A stretch of 64,000 nt of DNA from Nocardia coubleae NBRC 108252 (GTDB lineage: Bacteria > Actinomycetota > Actinomycetes > Mycobacteriales > Mycobacteriaceae), in the NCBI RefSeq assembly GCF_001612805.1, contig NZ_BDBD01000008.1, positions 1 to 64,000 of the forward strand, read 5' to 3'. The stretch's first letter is position 1. Every line of letters starts with the position of its first letter. A model generated the notes under the pieces. That model searched no databases, was not told the origin of the DNA, and saw only the letters and a program-made list of their open reading frames with translations. The position numbers and the translations under genes were made by a program. Positions 52,626 to 62,478 of the stretch are shown in pieces.

Positions 52626-53678
52626 CTATTTGCCGCCGTTGCGGATGTAGAGCAGCTTGTCGCCCGCGTCGAGCGCGTCGACCTCGGGCTCGCCGACGCG
52701 GATCAGCTGACCGTCGCGCACCACGCCGAGCACGATGTCGGATAGATGACGCGGCGACCCACCGACCTCGCTCGGCTCCACCTCACGCTCGGCCACCGCG
52801 AAACCCTCTTCGGGGGTGAGCAGGTCCTCCATCATCTCCACGACCGTCGGGGTGGTGGTGGCGATCCCCAGCAACCGGCCCGCCGTCTCCGACGACACCA
52901 CCACCGAGTCGGCGCCGGACTGGCGCACGAGGTGGGTGTTCTCGGCCTCGCGGATGGCGACACAGATCTTGGCGGTCTTGTTCAGTTCGCGGGCGGTGAG
53001 GGTGACCAGCACCGCGGTGTCGTCGCGGTTGGTCGCCACGATCACCGACGACGCCCGCTGCACGCCCGTCAGGCGCAACACATCGGACTTGGTCGCCGAA
53101 CCGTGCACGGTGACCAGACCCGCACCCGCCGCCGCCTCCAGCGCGATCGGATCGGTATCGACGACGACGATGTCGGACGCCTGCACACCGTCGCCGAGCA
53201 TGGCATCGATCGCGGTGCGTCCCTTGGTGCCGTAACCGACGACAACGGTGTGATTGCGCACGGTGTGCCTCCATCGCTGAATCTTGAACGCCTGCCGGGA
53301 CCGCTCGGTGAGCACGCTGAGAGTGGTGCCGACCAGCACGATCAGGAACAGGACACGCAGGGGTGTGATGACGATGATGTTCACCAGCCGCGCCGACGGG
53401 GTGATCGGGGCGATATCGCCGTACCCGGTGGTCGACAGCGACACCGTGGCGTAATACATCGCATCGAGGAACGACAACTCGTCACCGGAGTTGTCGCGGT
53501 AGCCGTGGCGGCCCAGATACACCACGCCCGCGGCGGTGAACAGCAGCAGGATCGCGAAAAGGACGCGGCGGGTGAGCGAGGTCCAGGGACTGATCTGCTC
53601 GACCGGGATGCGCAACAAACCGACCAGCGCGTAGTCGGGACTGCTACTCAGCCCGAGCGGGCGGCGCTTGTCGAACAT
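52626..53678 (-). CDS. Potassium channel with RCK (TrkA-N) domain
   Basis: The protein is 350 aa. Two transmembrane helices frame the pore helix and selectivity filter TTGYGD; the cytoplasmic part is an RCK domain with the Rossmann motif VVVGYGTKGRTAIDAML (about 140-156) and a C-terminal TrkA-C-like region. This is an MthK/Kch-type ligand-gated K+ channel, orthologous in position to Rv3200c. ATG 53678 has an AGGAG site. Confidence 0.9.
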   Translation of the reverse strand: MFDKRRPLGLSSSPDYALVGLLRIPVEQISPWTSLTRRVLFAILLLFTAAGVVYLGRHGYRDNSGDELSFLDAMYYATVSLSTTGYGDIAPITPSARLVNIIVITPLRVLFLIVLVGTTLSVLTERSRQAFKIQRWRHTVRNHTVVVGYGTKGRTAIDAMLGDGVQASDIVVVDTDPIALEAAAGAGLVTVHGSATKSDVLRLTGVQRASSVIVATNRDDTAVLVTLTARELNKTAKICVAIREAENTHLVRQSGADSVVVSSETAGRLLGIATTTPTVVEMMEDLLTPEEGFAVAEREVEPSEVGGSPRHLSDIVLGVVRDGQLIRVGEPEVDALDAGDKLLYIRNGGK

Positions 53679-53702
53679 CGTCGCGCTCCTGTGATTTTGG
53701 CG

Positions 53703-53869
53703 GCTGGCGCCGCGGGTGTCGGCGCTAAACGCCGCCTCTTCCCTCCCTACGGGCACTCCTTCGTCGCACCCTTCGGTCAGTCCAGAGGCGGCGACGCGCC
53801 GACACCGGCCGTCGTATTCGCTTCGCGAGGAAGACTAGCTGGCGCCGCGAGTCTCGGTACGCAACGCCG
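53703..53869. repeat. Imperfect 32-bp direct repeat in the channel-adnB gap
   Basis: Copies at 53703-53734 and 53838-53869 agree at about 26 of 32 positions, both starting GCTGGCGCCGCG and ending AACGCCG. The 230-bp gap between the channel gene start and the adnB end also holds small hairpins (CTCTT/AAGAG near 53890). No gene is supported there. Confidence 0.45.
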
Positions 53870-53910
53870 AGACCGGTCTTGTGTTTCCTCTTCGCGGGAA
53901 GAGTATCGGC

Positions 53911-56900
53911 TCAGTGGGGGTCTTGCTGTTCGGTGTCCTTGTTTTCCGGGGCGGCGTCGTGGATGAGGCGGGCCAGTTCGTCCGGGCCTGCCAGGTCGGT
54001 GGGGGCGATGGTGCGGCCGGAGCGTACGTAATGGAAAGCGGCGCCGACTCGTTGGAGGATCGCGTCCTCGGATTCGCCGGTGCGGGCAGCCATCAGGCGG
54101 GCCCAGGCCAGGCGGTAGACGGCGAGCTGCATGGCGACGGCGGGTTCGTCGGCGGGGCCGGGTTCGGCGCCGGTCTTCCAGTCGACGACGATCCAGCGGT
54201 CGCCGGGTTCGGCGAAGACGGCGTCCATCCGGCCGCGGATGACGGTGCCCGCGATGCTGGTTTCGAACGGCACCTCCACGTCGATGGGGTTGCGGTGCGC
54301 CCAGGGTGAGCGACGGAAGGCGGCCTGCATGGTCGCGAGTTCCTGATCGGCGCGGCCTGCCGTGTCGGCGGCGCCGGGTAGTTCGTCGAGGCCGAGCAGC
54401 TGGTCGGTGCTGTACCAGGACTGCACCCAGGCGTGGAAGGCGGTGCCGCGCCGGGCCATCGGGTTCGGCGGGTAGGGCAGGGGGCGACGTAGGCGGGCGG
54501 CCAGGCGGGTGGGGTCGGCGCGCAATTCGACCAGGGCGGTGGCGGGGAGCTGGCCGGGCAGCTCCACCTGCTGTTCGGCGAGTTCGGCGGCGGTGAACTC
54601 GGCGAGCAGGGCGTCGACGTCGTTGGCCCAGCCTTCGGGATCGTCGTCCTCGGTCTCGGACTCGGTTGGCGTGCCGCGTAACTGGTCGAGGGCTGCGCGG
54701 ACGAGAGTGGCGCCCTGTTCGATGGGGTCGCGGCGGTCGCCGAGGGGGTCGCGTGGCCAGTGGGCGGTCGGCGGGTTGTCGGCGAAGGGGTTGACGGCGT
54801 CGGCCGGTGGTTTGTCGTCCCAGCGGGCGATGGCCGCGACGCCGTAGGCGGGGCTGTCGGGGTCTTCGTTGGCCTCTTTGAGTTCGAGCAGGAACTCCGA
54901 CGGTCCCTTCTGCGAGGTGCCGGTTTCGGGCCAGTAGTAGGCCGAAACCAGCAGTACCCGTTCCGTTCTGGTGAGGGCGACGTAGAACAGGCGGCGCTCT
55001 TCGTCGAGGCGGCGGCTCTTGAGCGCGTCGCGGTGTTCGGTGATGGCCTGTTCGAGTTCGGCGCGGTCACCGACGCCGCTCAGGTCGAGCACCGGGACGC
55101 CTTCGGCGGCGTCGGGCTGGGCGCGGTCGCCGCGCAGGGTGGTGGGGAGTTCGGTGAGGGCGCCGAGCCAGGTGCTCAGTGCGGTGGTGGAGGGGAACAC
55201 CGAGGCGCTCACGTGCGGCACCGCGACGACTTCCCATTCGAGCCCCTTGGCGGCGTGCACCGTGAGCACCTGAACCCGATCGCGGGCGACCTCCACTTCG
55301 CCCGGCTCCAAACCGTTCTCGACGGATTCGGCGGCCGTGAAGAAGGCGAGCAGCCCGCTGAGCGAGGCGCGCGAGTCGGCGGCATAACCCGCGACCACCT
55401 CGGCGAAGGCATCCAGGTGTTCGCGGCCCGCGCCGCCGCCCGCGATGGCGCGGCGGGTCTGGGTCTCCACACCGACGCCGATCGTCCGCTCTACGTCGGC
55501 GACCAGTTCGACCAGTGGCTGCCCGCTGCGTTCGCGCAGGGCCGCCAGTTCCTCGCCGAGGGCGAGGATGCGCGCGTAACCCGCCTCCGAATAGTTCTCC
55601 GCCGGACCGGGGTCGGCGATGGCGTCGGCCAGGCCCGCGCGTTCGGTGGGTTCCGGGGCCACCTCACGCAGGGCGGACGCCAGGCCGGTCGCGTCGGTGA
55701 TCGCGGTGGAGGCATCGCCGGACAGGCTCCCGATCGACAGCATCCGAGCCCGCTTGGCCAGGGCGGCCAGGTCGGCGACACCGATGCGCCAGCGCGCGCC
55801 GGTGAGGATGCGCACCGCCGCGCTCCCGGTGCCCGGTTCGGCGATCAGCCGCAGGGTGGCGACGATGTCGGCCACCTCGGGGGTCGCCAAAAGACCACCG
55901 AGTCCGACGATTTCGACAGGAAGGCCCTGTTCGCGCAGAGCTTCGGCCAGCGGCGCGGCGTCCGCGTTGCGCCGGATGAGTACCGCCGAGGTAGGCGGCG
56001 GCCTGTCCTCTTCCCGCGCCTGGATCCACTCGCGGGCGATCCGCTCGGCGATCCAATCCCGTTCCTGGGCAACAGTTTCCGTGAGCGCGAGTTCGACAGT
56101 GCCCGCATGTGCGTCGGGCTTGGCACGCAGGGCGTCCACGGTCGCACCCCCGGCCGCGCGCGCTCGCGACCGCAACGGGTCGGCCACGAGGTTGGCCAAC
56201 GCCAGCGCTTCGGGCGGATTCCGCCAACTGGTGAGCAACGGCAGAATCGGCGCCGGAAGCCCGTCGCCGACAGGGAAATCCGTCGCGAACCGGGGCAGGT
56301 TCGCCGCCGAGGCACCACGCCACCCGTAGATCGACTGCATCGGATCACCCACCGCCGTCACGGCGAGCGCACCGGAACCTGCTTCCCCGGCTCTACTTCC
56401 ATCCCCGGACGCACCAGTGCCGCCCCCACCGGGCAAGCCGGAGCTCGGCGAATCACCACGCCGACCATCACCGACGCCATCGCGCGCACCACCGTGGAGG
56501 CCGGGGCTGCCGGACCGACGCACATCGGGCGCGATTTCACCGGGGGCCGGGTCGTCGGACCACAGCGTGGCGTGGTCAGACGTGGCCGACGCGCGCACCC
56601 GCACCGGCTCGCTACGCCGATTCTGTTGTACCGCCCTGGCATTGCCGAACAAGGCCGACAGCAGGACTCGCTGGGCATGGCCGGTGTCCTGGTACTCGTC
56701 GAGCAGCACCAGTTTGAAACGGGCGCGTTCAGCGGCGGCGACCTCGGGGTGGTCGACGGCCAGGCGGGCAGCCAGGGACATCTGCGAGCCGAAGTCGAGG
56801 GCGCCGCGGCGTTCGAGTGCCTCGGCGAGCTGATTGACCAGCGGAAGCAGGGCGACGCGTTCGCGCTGGGCGTTGACCACGTCCTGGAGTTTCTGGCTCG

Positions 56901-57552
56901 GGCCACCGCGCTGACGTGGTCCGGCGGGCAGGGTGTAGACGAGTTTTTCCAGTTCGGCGTGCGCTTCGGCGAGTTCCTCCGGCTCCACCAGGTGTTCGGC
57001 GAGCTGCCCGGACAGCGCGAGCACCGCCTCGGTGACCGAGACGGGGGTGCGGTCGGTGTCGAGGTCGCCGTCCCAGGAGCGGACCACCTCGTGGGCGAGC
57101 TGCCACAGCTGCGTCTGGGTGAGCAGCGCGGCCGAGGGTTCCACCGGCAGCAGCAGACCGTGTGCGGTGAGCAGCCTGCCCGCGTAGGAGTGGTAGGTGC
57201 TGATCTCCGGTTCGGCGCCCGCGATGACGGTGCGCAGCGCGCCGCTGGGATCGATCTCGCGGACCAGCGGCGCACCGGCCAGCCGGGCCAGGCGGGTGCG
57301 GATGCGAGAGGTCAACTGCTGTGCCGCTTTTCGGGTGAACGTGAGGCCGAGTACCTCGTCGGGTGCGACGAGCTGATTGGCGACCATCCACACCACGCGC
57401 GCGGCCATCGTCTCGGTCTTGCCCGCGCCCGCGCCCGCGACCACCAGCGTGGGACCGGGCGGCGCCGCGATGACGGCCGCCTGTTCGTCGGTCGGTGGCG
57501 GCAGGCCGAGCGCGTCGGCCAGCCGCTGCGGGGTGACGCGCACGCCGCTCAC
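53911..57552 (-). CDS. adnB: AdnB subunit of the AdnAB helicase-nuclease
   Basis: AdnAB resects DNA double-strand breaks in mycobacteria-like actinobacteria. AdnB (1213 aa) has a UvrD-type motor: Walker A AGAGAGKT (39-46), DEYQDTGHAQ (II), VGDPMQSIYGWRG (III) and LTRTERVLLVSAYYWPET (VI). A C-terminal RecB-family nuclease has RGRMDAVF and the catalytic VVDWKTG. It is longer than the mycobacterial protein (about 1095 aa), mainly because of a Gly/Ser/Arg-rich insertion of about 90 residues between motifs II and III. Its GTG start overlaps the adnA stop (GTGA). Confidence 0.93.
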   Translation of the reverse strand: MSGVRVTPQRLADALGLPPPTDEQAAVIAAPPGPTLVVAGAGAGKTETMAARVVWMVANQLVAPDEVLGLTFTRKAAQQLTSRIRTRLARLAGAPLVREIDPSGALRTVIAGAEPEISTYHSYAGRLLTAHGLLLPVEPSAALLTQTQLWQLAHEVVRSWDGDLDTDRTPVSVTEAVLALSGQLAEHLVEPEELAEAHAELEKLVYTLPAGPRQRGGPSQKLQDVVNAQRERVALLPLVNQLAEALERRGALDFGSQMSLAARLAVDHPEVAAAERARFKLVLLDEYQDTGHAQRVLLSALFGNARAVQQNRRSEPVRVRASATSDHATLWSDDPAPGEIAPDVRRSGSPGLHGGARDGVGDGRRGDSPSSGLPGGGGTGASGDGSRAGEAGSGALAVTAVGDPMQSIYGWRGASAANLPRFATDFPVGDGLPAPILPLLTSWRNPPEALALANLVADPLRSRARAAGGATVDALRAKPDAHAGTVELALTETVAQERDWIAERIAREWIQAREEDRPPPTSAVLIRRNADAAPLAEALREQGLPVEIVGLGGLLATPEVADIVATLRLIAEPGTGSAAVRILTGARWRIGVADLAALAKRARMLSIGSLSGDASTAITDATGLASALREVAPEPTERAGLADAIADPGPAENYSEAGYARILALGEELAALRERSGQPLVELVADVERTIGVGVETQTRRAIAGGGAGREHLDAFAEVVAGYAADSRASLSGLLAFFTAAESVENGLEPGEVEVARDRVQVLTVHAAKGLEWEVVAVPHVSASVFPSTTALSTWLGALTELPTTLRGDRAQPDAAEGVPVLDLSGVGDRAELEQAITEHRDALKSRRLDEERRLFYVALTRTERVLLVSAYYWPETGTSQKGPSEFLLELKEANEDPDSPAYGVAAIARWDDKPPADAVNPFADNPPTAHWPRDPLGDRRDPIEQGATLVRAALDQLRGTPTESETEDDDPEGWANDVDALLAEFTAAELAEQQVELPGQLPATALVELRADPTRLAARLRRPLPYPPNPMARRGTAFHAWVQSWYSTDQLLGLDELPGAADTAGRADQELATMQAAFRRSPWAHRNPIDVEVPFETSIAGTVIRGRMDAVFAEPGDRWIVVDWKTGAEPGPADEPAVAMQLAVYRLAWARLMAARTGESEDAILQRVGAAFHYVRSGRTIAPTDLAGPDELARLIHDAAPENKDTEQQDPH

Positions 57553-60500
57553 TCGTCGGTCACCTGCCGTCCGGTGTCACGCACGGGACAGCTGCCGCCG
57601 ACCGGGCAGTGCCTGCACCCGTCGTTGCGCACCGCGAGGTAGCCGGGACCGCGGGTGGCCGCGGCGGCGTCGTGAATGGTGGTTCGCCACTGCTCGAGTC
57701 CCTCGGCGTCGAGGGGGTCCTGGGCGCGTTCGGTCGCCCCGGTCTTGTTGTGGGGTTTGGCGACGTAGACCAGGCGCGCACCGCCCGGCTCCCCCGGTTC
57801 GGCGTCCTCCTCGTCGAGCGCGCCGTGGGCGGCGGCGACCTGGTAGGTGGCCAGCTGGGCGTGGTCGGCGACGGTCTTCGCGCTGATCGGTGTCTTGCCC
57901 GTCTTCACGTCGACGATCACGAACCGGCCCTGCGCGTCGCGTTCGAGCCGGTCGACCCGGCCCCGGATACGCACGGGCCGTTCCCCTTCCGCGCGCGGCG
58001 GCAACACGCAGTCCACCGGCACCTCGACCCCGGCCTGCGTGAGTTCGCCACGGGTGGTGCGCACCCAGGCGAGGAAGGTCTCGAGCATGGCCTCGGTGCG
58101 GCGCAGTTCCTGGCGGGAGTGCCAGCCGGTGGCCGGGTCGATCGCCTTCCACGCCTGGTCGAGGGCGGCGCGCACCTGGTGTTCTGGCACGTTGCCCGCC
58201 AGTGCCTGCACCAGGGTGTGCACGAGGTTGCCCTTCACGGCGTGCGGGTTGTCGCCGTCGGTGCCGCCGTGGCGTTCCAGCGCCCAGCGCAGCGGGCAGG
58301 TGCGCAGCAGTTCGACCGTCGACGGGGACAGGCCGATGGGTGAATCGTCGTCGTCCCACAGTTCGCGCTCGCTGCTCAGGGCCGCGGTGCCGTACCAGTC
58401 GTCGGGGTCGGTACCCGGCACACCCGCATCGGCGAGGCGCGCCAGCTGCCGGGCCGCACGGTCGCGGCGCCGCGGGTCGGCGCCGGGATCGCAGACCACA
58501 CCGCGCAATTCGGCGACCAGCGCGTGCATCACCAGCGCGCGGCCGGGATCGGCGACGGGCAGGGCGCCCGGCTCGCCGGTGTCGTCGTCGCCGAGCAGTT
58601 CGGTGAGGAACCGCGACGGCACCAGATCCTGGTCTCCCGCAACGGATTCGACGGCGGTCACCAGCAGCGAGCGCCGAGCCCGGCTGCACGCGACGAGCAG
58701 CAGTCGGCGTTCTTCGGCGAGGATCGGGGCCGCCCGGTTCGTCTTCGCCGCCGGATCGACACCGGCCACCAGGTCGACCAGATCCTCGGTGTGCAACAGC
58801 GTGCCGCGCGCACGCGGGTTGGGCCAGATGCCCTCCTGCACGGCGGCGACCGCGACCACGTCCCACTCCCGGCCCGCCGCCGCGTGCGCGCTGAGCAGCG
58901 TGACGGCCTCTGTTTCGGCGGTCAACGGCCTGCCCTGCTGCGGAATCTGCTGGTGCAGCAGATATTCCACGAAACCCTCGATACCCGCCTTGGGCAGCCG
59001 GTCCACGTAGGCCGCTGCGGCGTCGAACAATTCGACGGCGGCGTCGAGGTCGCGGTCGGCCTGCATACCGGCCGCGCCGCCGCGCCGGGACTGCCGGAAC
59101 CAGCGGCGTTCCAGTCGCGAACTGGTCCACAGGGTCCACAGCACGTCCTCGAGGCCCTTGTCGTGCGCTTGGGCCTGCCTGGCCTTGTCGACGGCGCGCA
59201 GTACCCGGTGCAGCGGGGCCGCCTCCACCTCGGTGAGACCGTCGAGCAGGCGGGGCTCGCCGATACCGACGATGAGGTCGCGCAGCACCTCGGCCGAGGA
59301 CTGGTCGATCAGCGGTACCTCGGCCGGTTCCGGGCGCGTCGGCGTGGCGACGACGTCCAATGTGGGCGGCATGGTTTCGGCATCGAGGACGTCGATGTCG
59401 TCCGGAAGCCGTTCGGCGACATCCCAGTCCGGTTCCGGCTCCGGGCGCAACGGGTCGTCGGGGTCCGGCGGCGGGGGCAGCCACTCGTCGTCGACCGGAT
59501 CCGGTTCGGGCTCCGGCCATTCCGGTGGTGGCGGCGGTTCGTCCCACAGCAGGAACTGGTCTGCCGCTTCGGGCGGCGTGCCCGCCAAGGCGCCGGTGCG
59601 TTCGAGGTCGAGCACGGTGCGGCGGATGCCGCGGCGCAACCTGCGCAGCGCGATCTGATCGGCCCCACCGAGCGGTCCCGACAGCAGATCCATGGCGTCT
59701 TCGGGCGAGAACACCGAGTCGACGGCCCGTCGCGAACCCGGCCGCGATCGATCACCGGCCAGCAGCACCCGCAGCGCGAGCACCATCCACGCCGCGCCCC
59801 GCCTACGCGCCAGTGGTTCGGCCACGGCGGGCCTGCGCACCGGCACCCCGGCGGCCAGCAGCGCCCGCCGCAACGGGGCAAGCGACAACGGCACCGATCG
59901 CACGATCACCGCCATGTCCGACCACGGCACGCCGTCGGTGAGATGCGCGCGCCGCAGATGGTCCGCGATCAGCGCGGCTTCCTTGGCGGGCGTCGACAAC
60001 ACCCGAACCCGCACGCTGGTCTCGTCGTCCGGCGGCGGCCCGGCTGTCGGCTCATCGGATCTGCCCTGGCCCCGCCGCTCGGCAGCCGGATCGGGCCCGG
60101 GGCCATCGGGCTCGCCACCGCGCGATTCCACCTCGGCTTCTGGCTCGTTCAGGTCAGCGCGCGACTCCTGCCCCGGCAGCACTCGATGACGCGCACTGCC
60201 CGGCAGCCGGGCGGCGATGCGGGCGGTGGCCAGGCGGATCGGCGCACCGCTGCGGTGATTGTGGCGCAGGATGATCCGGCGTTGGGGGACCGTGTCGAGG
60301 TCGACGAGGAACCGCGAGTCGGCGCCACGGAAGGTGAAGACGGCCTGGTCGGGGTCGCCGGTGACAACAGTGCTCGCGCTACCGCTGCCGATCGCGCGCA
60401 CCAGGGTCGCGGCTTGCGGATCCAGGTGCTGGGCGTCGTCGACGAGCAGGTACCGGATCCGATCACGTTCGGCGGCAAGCAGATTGCGATCGCCCGCGAG

Positions 60501-61298
60501 CGCGTCGAGGGCGGCACCGACCAGTTCGGCGGCGTCGAGGGCGGGCGCGGTGGCTTCCGGCGCGGCCACGCCGACCGACCAGCGCAGCATCGATGCCTCT
60601 TCGTAGCGTTGCAGGAAACGGCCCGCCGCCTCCCACGCGTCGTTGTCGTGTTCACGGCCCAGCTTCATCAGGTCCTCGGGGCCGATCCCGCGTTCGGTGG
60701 CACGCAACATCAGGTCGCGCAGTTGTTCGGCGAACCCGCCGAGGGTGAGCGCTGGTTGCAGGCGCGGCGGCCACAGTTCGCCCGCACCCTGCTCGATGTC
60801 CTCGAGGTCGCCGCGCAGCATCTCGCGCAGGACCGCGTCCTGTTCGGCACCGGTGAGCAGACGTGGCGGCGGGTTGCCGTGCCGTTCGGCGTGGCGGCGC
60901 AGCACCGAGAAGGCGTAGGAGTGCAGGGTGCGCACCATGGGTTCGCGGCTGGCACCGGGGATGCCGGTGTGCGGGCCGAGCCGGTGGGTGATGGCGTCGC
61001 GCAGGGCCGCGGCGGCATGTTTGGTGTGGGTGAGGACGAGGACCGAGGACGGGTCTGCCCCGTCGGTGATGCGGGCCGCGACCAGGTCGACCAGCAGCGA
61101 GGTCTTGCCCGTGCCGGGGCCACCGAGCACCTGCCAGGGCAGCCAGCCGGGCCGGGGCGGGGCGGGTTGGGCTTGCTCGGCGAACAGCGCGCGCACAGGC
61201 GCGCCCCAGGCCCGCGGCCGGGGCGCTCGCGTCGTCCGGCGCACGAGTCGCACCGAGCTATCCGATCGCACCACATCGGCTATTGCAACAGACCCCAC
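57549..61298 (-). CDS. adnA: AdnA subunit of the AdnAB helicase-nuclease
   Basis: AdnA is about 1249 aa. Walker A is GGPGTGKT (59-66). The C-terminal AddB-like nuclease has GRVDRLERD and the catalytic VDVKTGK, and four cysteines for an Fe-S cluster: one in LLRTCPLRW and three in CRHCPVGGSC at the extreme C-terminus. A Pro/Glu/Asp-rich stretch (about 59390-59570 in the DNA) splits the helicase region and accounts for much of the extra length over the mycobacterial protein. Possible starts are GTG 61304, 61298, 61274 and 61271; a longer frame would overlap the divergent lipV-like gene. Confidence 0.9.
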   Translation of the reverse strand: MGSVAIADVVRSDSSVRLVRRTTRAPRPRAWGAPVRALFAEQAQPAPPRPGWLPWQVLGGPGTGKTSLLVDLVAARITDGADPSSVLVLTHTKHAAAALRDAITHRLGPHTGIPGASREPMVRTLHSYAFSVLRRHAERHGNPPPRLLTGAEQDAVLREMLRGDLEDIEQGAGELWPPRLQPALTLGGFAEQLRDLMLRATERGIGPEDLMKLGREHDNDAWEAAGRFLQRYEEASMLRWSVGVAAPEATAPALDAAELVGAALDALAGDRNLLAAERDRIRYLLVDDAQHLDPQAATLVRAIGSGSASTVVTGDPDQAVFTFRGADSRFLVDLDTVPQRRIILRHNHRSGAPIRLATARIAARLPGSARHRVLPGQESRADLNEPEAEVESRGGEPDGPGPDPAAERRGQGRSDEPTAGPPPDDETSVRVRVLSTPAKEAALIADHLRRAHLTDGVPWSDMAVIVRSVPLSLAPLRRALLAAGVPVRRPAVAEPLARRRGAAWMVLALRVLLAGDRSRPGSRRAVDSVFSPEDAMDLLSGPLGGADQIALRRLRRGIRRTVLDLERTGALAGTPPEAADQFLLWDEPPPPPEWPEPEPDPVDDEWLPPPPDPDDPLRPEPEPDWDVAERLPDDIDVLDAETMPPTLDVVATPTRPEPAEVPLIDQSSAEVLRDLIVGIGEPRLLDGLTEVEAAPLHRVLRAVDKARQAQAHDKGLEDVLWTLWTSSRLERRWFRQSRRGGAAGMQADRDLDAAVELFDAAAAYVDRLPKAGIEGFVEYLLHQQIPQQGRPLTAETEAVTLLSAHAAAGREWDVVAVAAVQEGIWPNPRARGTLLHTEDLVDLVAGVDPAAKTNRAAPILAEERRLLLVACSRARRSLLVTAVESVAGDQDLVPSRFLTELLGDDDTGEPGALPVADPGRALVMHALVAELRGVVCDPGADPRRRDRAARQLARLADAGVPGTDPDDWYGTAALSSERELWDDDDSPIGLSPSTVELLRTCPLRWALERHGGTDGDNPHAVKGNLVHTLVQALAGNVPEHQVRAALDQAWKAIDPATGWHSRQELRRTEAMLETFLAWVRTTRGELTQAGVEVPVDCVLPPRAEGERPVRIRGRVDRLERDAQGRFVIVDVKTGKTPISAKTVADHAQLATYQVAAAHGALDEEDAEPGEPGGARLVYVAKPHNKTGATERAQDPLDAEGLEQWRTTIHDAAAATRGPGYLAVRNDGCRHCPVGGSCPVRDTGRQVTDE

Positions 61299-61358
61299 CG
61301 ACACGCCCGCCCACCCCCATCGGGGGACACGCTGCGCGATAGTGCGCGACCGGCCACA

Positions 61359-62147
61359 ATGGCTGTCGTGTCGTCGCTTCATGTACAACGTTTCGGCCCC
61401 GCCGACGGTCCCGTCGTCCTCGCCCTGCACGGCCTCACCGGCCACGGCAACCGGTGGGAAACCCTCGCCACCCGGCATCTGCCGCAGGCCCGGGTGATCG
61501 CGCCCGACCTGCGCGGACACGGTCGTTCCACCTCGCTGCCGCCGTGGGACATCGATACCCTCGCCGCCGATGTGGCCGCACTCGTGCGGGCGGAGACCGA
61601 CGGTCCGGTCGTCGTGGTCGGGCATTCGTTCGGTGGCGCGGTCGGCATCTATCTGGCGCGCGCCCATCGCGAACTCGTGCGCTCGCTGGTGCTGCTTGAT
61701 CCGGCCATCGGGATCGACCCGAAGTTGATGGAACAGGTGGCCGCCGCCGATCTGGCCTCACCGGATTACACCGATGTCGACGAGGCGCGCTCGGACAAAC
61801 AGGTGAGCGCGTGGGGCCCCGACGAGGTCGACCCGGCCGAACTCGAGCGTGAGCTCGCCGAGCACCTGGTGCCCGCCGCGGGCGGCCGGGTGCGGTGGCG
61901 CACCTTCCAGCCGGCGATCACCTCGTACTGGGGACAGCTGGCCCGCCCGTTCGTGCTGCCGCCCGCCGATGTGCCGACGGTGCTGGTCCAGGCGGCCAAG
62001 GTGCAGCCGCCGTACGTCACCGCCGAATTCCGTGGTGCGCTGGCCGCCGAGCTCGCCGATTTCACCGCTCACGACTGGGATTGCGACCACATGGTCCCGC
62101 AGGCCCGTCCTGCCGAGACGGCCGCGCTCATCGCGTCGGTGCTGTAG
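61359..62147 (+). CDS. Alpha/beta hydrolase, LipV-like
   Basis: The protein is 262 aa. The motifs are HGLTGHGNRW (oxyanion hole), APDLRGHGRS, nucleophile Ser in VGHSFGGA and final His in DCDHMVP. It is orthologous in position to M. tuberculosis lipV (Rv3203), an esterase. ATG 61359 and GTG 61368 are both possible. It starts only 60 bp from the divergent adnA, so the two share a promoter region. Confidence 0.85.
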   Translation: MAVVSSLHVQRFGPADGPVVLALHGLTGHGNRWETLATRHLPQARVIAPDLRGHGRSTSLPPWDIDTLAADVAALVRAETDGPVVVVGHSFGGAVGIYLARAHRELVRSLVLLDPAIGIDPKLMEQVAAADLASPDYTDVDEARSDKQVSAWGPDEVDPAELERELAEHLVPAAGGRVRWRTFQPAITSYWGQLARPFVLPPADVPTVLVQAAKVQPPYVTAEFRGALAAELADFTAHDWDCDHMVPQARPAETAALIASVL

Positions 62148-62150
62148 CCC

Positions 62151-62441
62151 GTGCCCGCGACGACCGACGACCAGGTGGAGCGGGTGCGCGCCCTCGTCGC
62201 CGCCATCCCACCCGGTCGCGTCGCCACCTACGGCGACCTCGCCGCCGCGGTCGGCCTGTCCTCGCCGCGCACGGTCGGCTGGATCATGCGCACCGACTCC
62301 TCCGACCTCCCCTGGCACCGCGTCGTCCCCGCCTCCGGCCGCCCCTCCCCCCACCTCGCCGGCCGCCAGCTCCGCCTCCTCGCCGAGGAAGGAGTCCCCA
62401 TCACCGACGGCCGCATCGACCTGCGCACCGCCCGCCTCTGA
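62151..62441 (+). CDS. Alkyltransferase-like protein
   Basis: A 96-aa protein of the O6-alkylguanine-DNA alkyltransferase C-terminal fold (RVATYGDLAAAVG) in which the reactive Cys of the PCHRV motif is replaced by Trp (PWHRVV). Such ATL proteins bind alkylated guanine, cannot repair it themselves and pass the lesion to nucleotide excision repair. It starts 3 nt after the lipV-like gene and is probably co-transcribed. Confidence 0.92.
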   Translation: MPATTDDQVERVRALVAAIPPGRVATYGDLAAAVGLSSPRTVGWIMRTDSSDLPWHRVVPASGRPSPHLAGRQLRLLAEEGVPITDGRIDLRTARL

Positions 62442-62465
62442 CGATCGGGTCGGGGCGGGCGCGGA

Positions 62466-62478
62466 TAGCATGGCCGAC
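62466..62478 (+). promoter_or_regulatory. -10 element upstream of mobA-moeA
   Basis: TAGCAT (62466-62471) ends 7 nt before an ATG at 62479 that opens an 8-codon frame, not the main gene. Confidence 0.4.

Noticed and set aside
54760..57642. 960-codon plus-strand open frame
   Set aside because: Antisense to adnB, low-complexity Gly/Arg/His translation, no motif.
58524..61358. Long plus-strand open frame leading into the lipV-like gene
   Set aside because: It is antisense to adnA; only the last 262 codons from ATG 61359 form a hydrolase.
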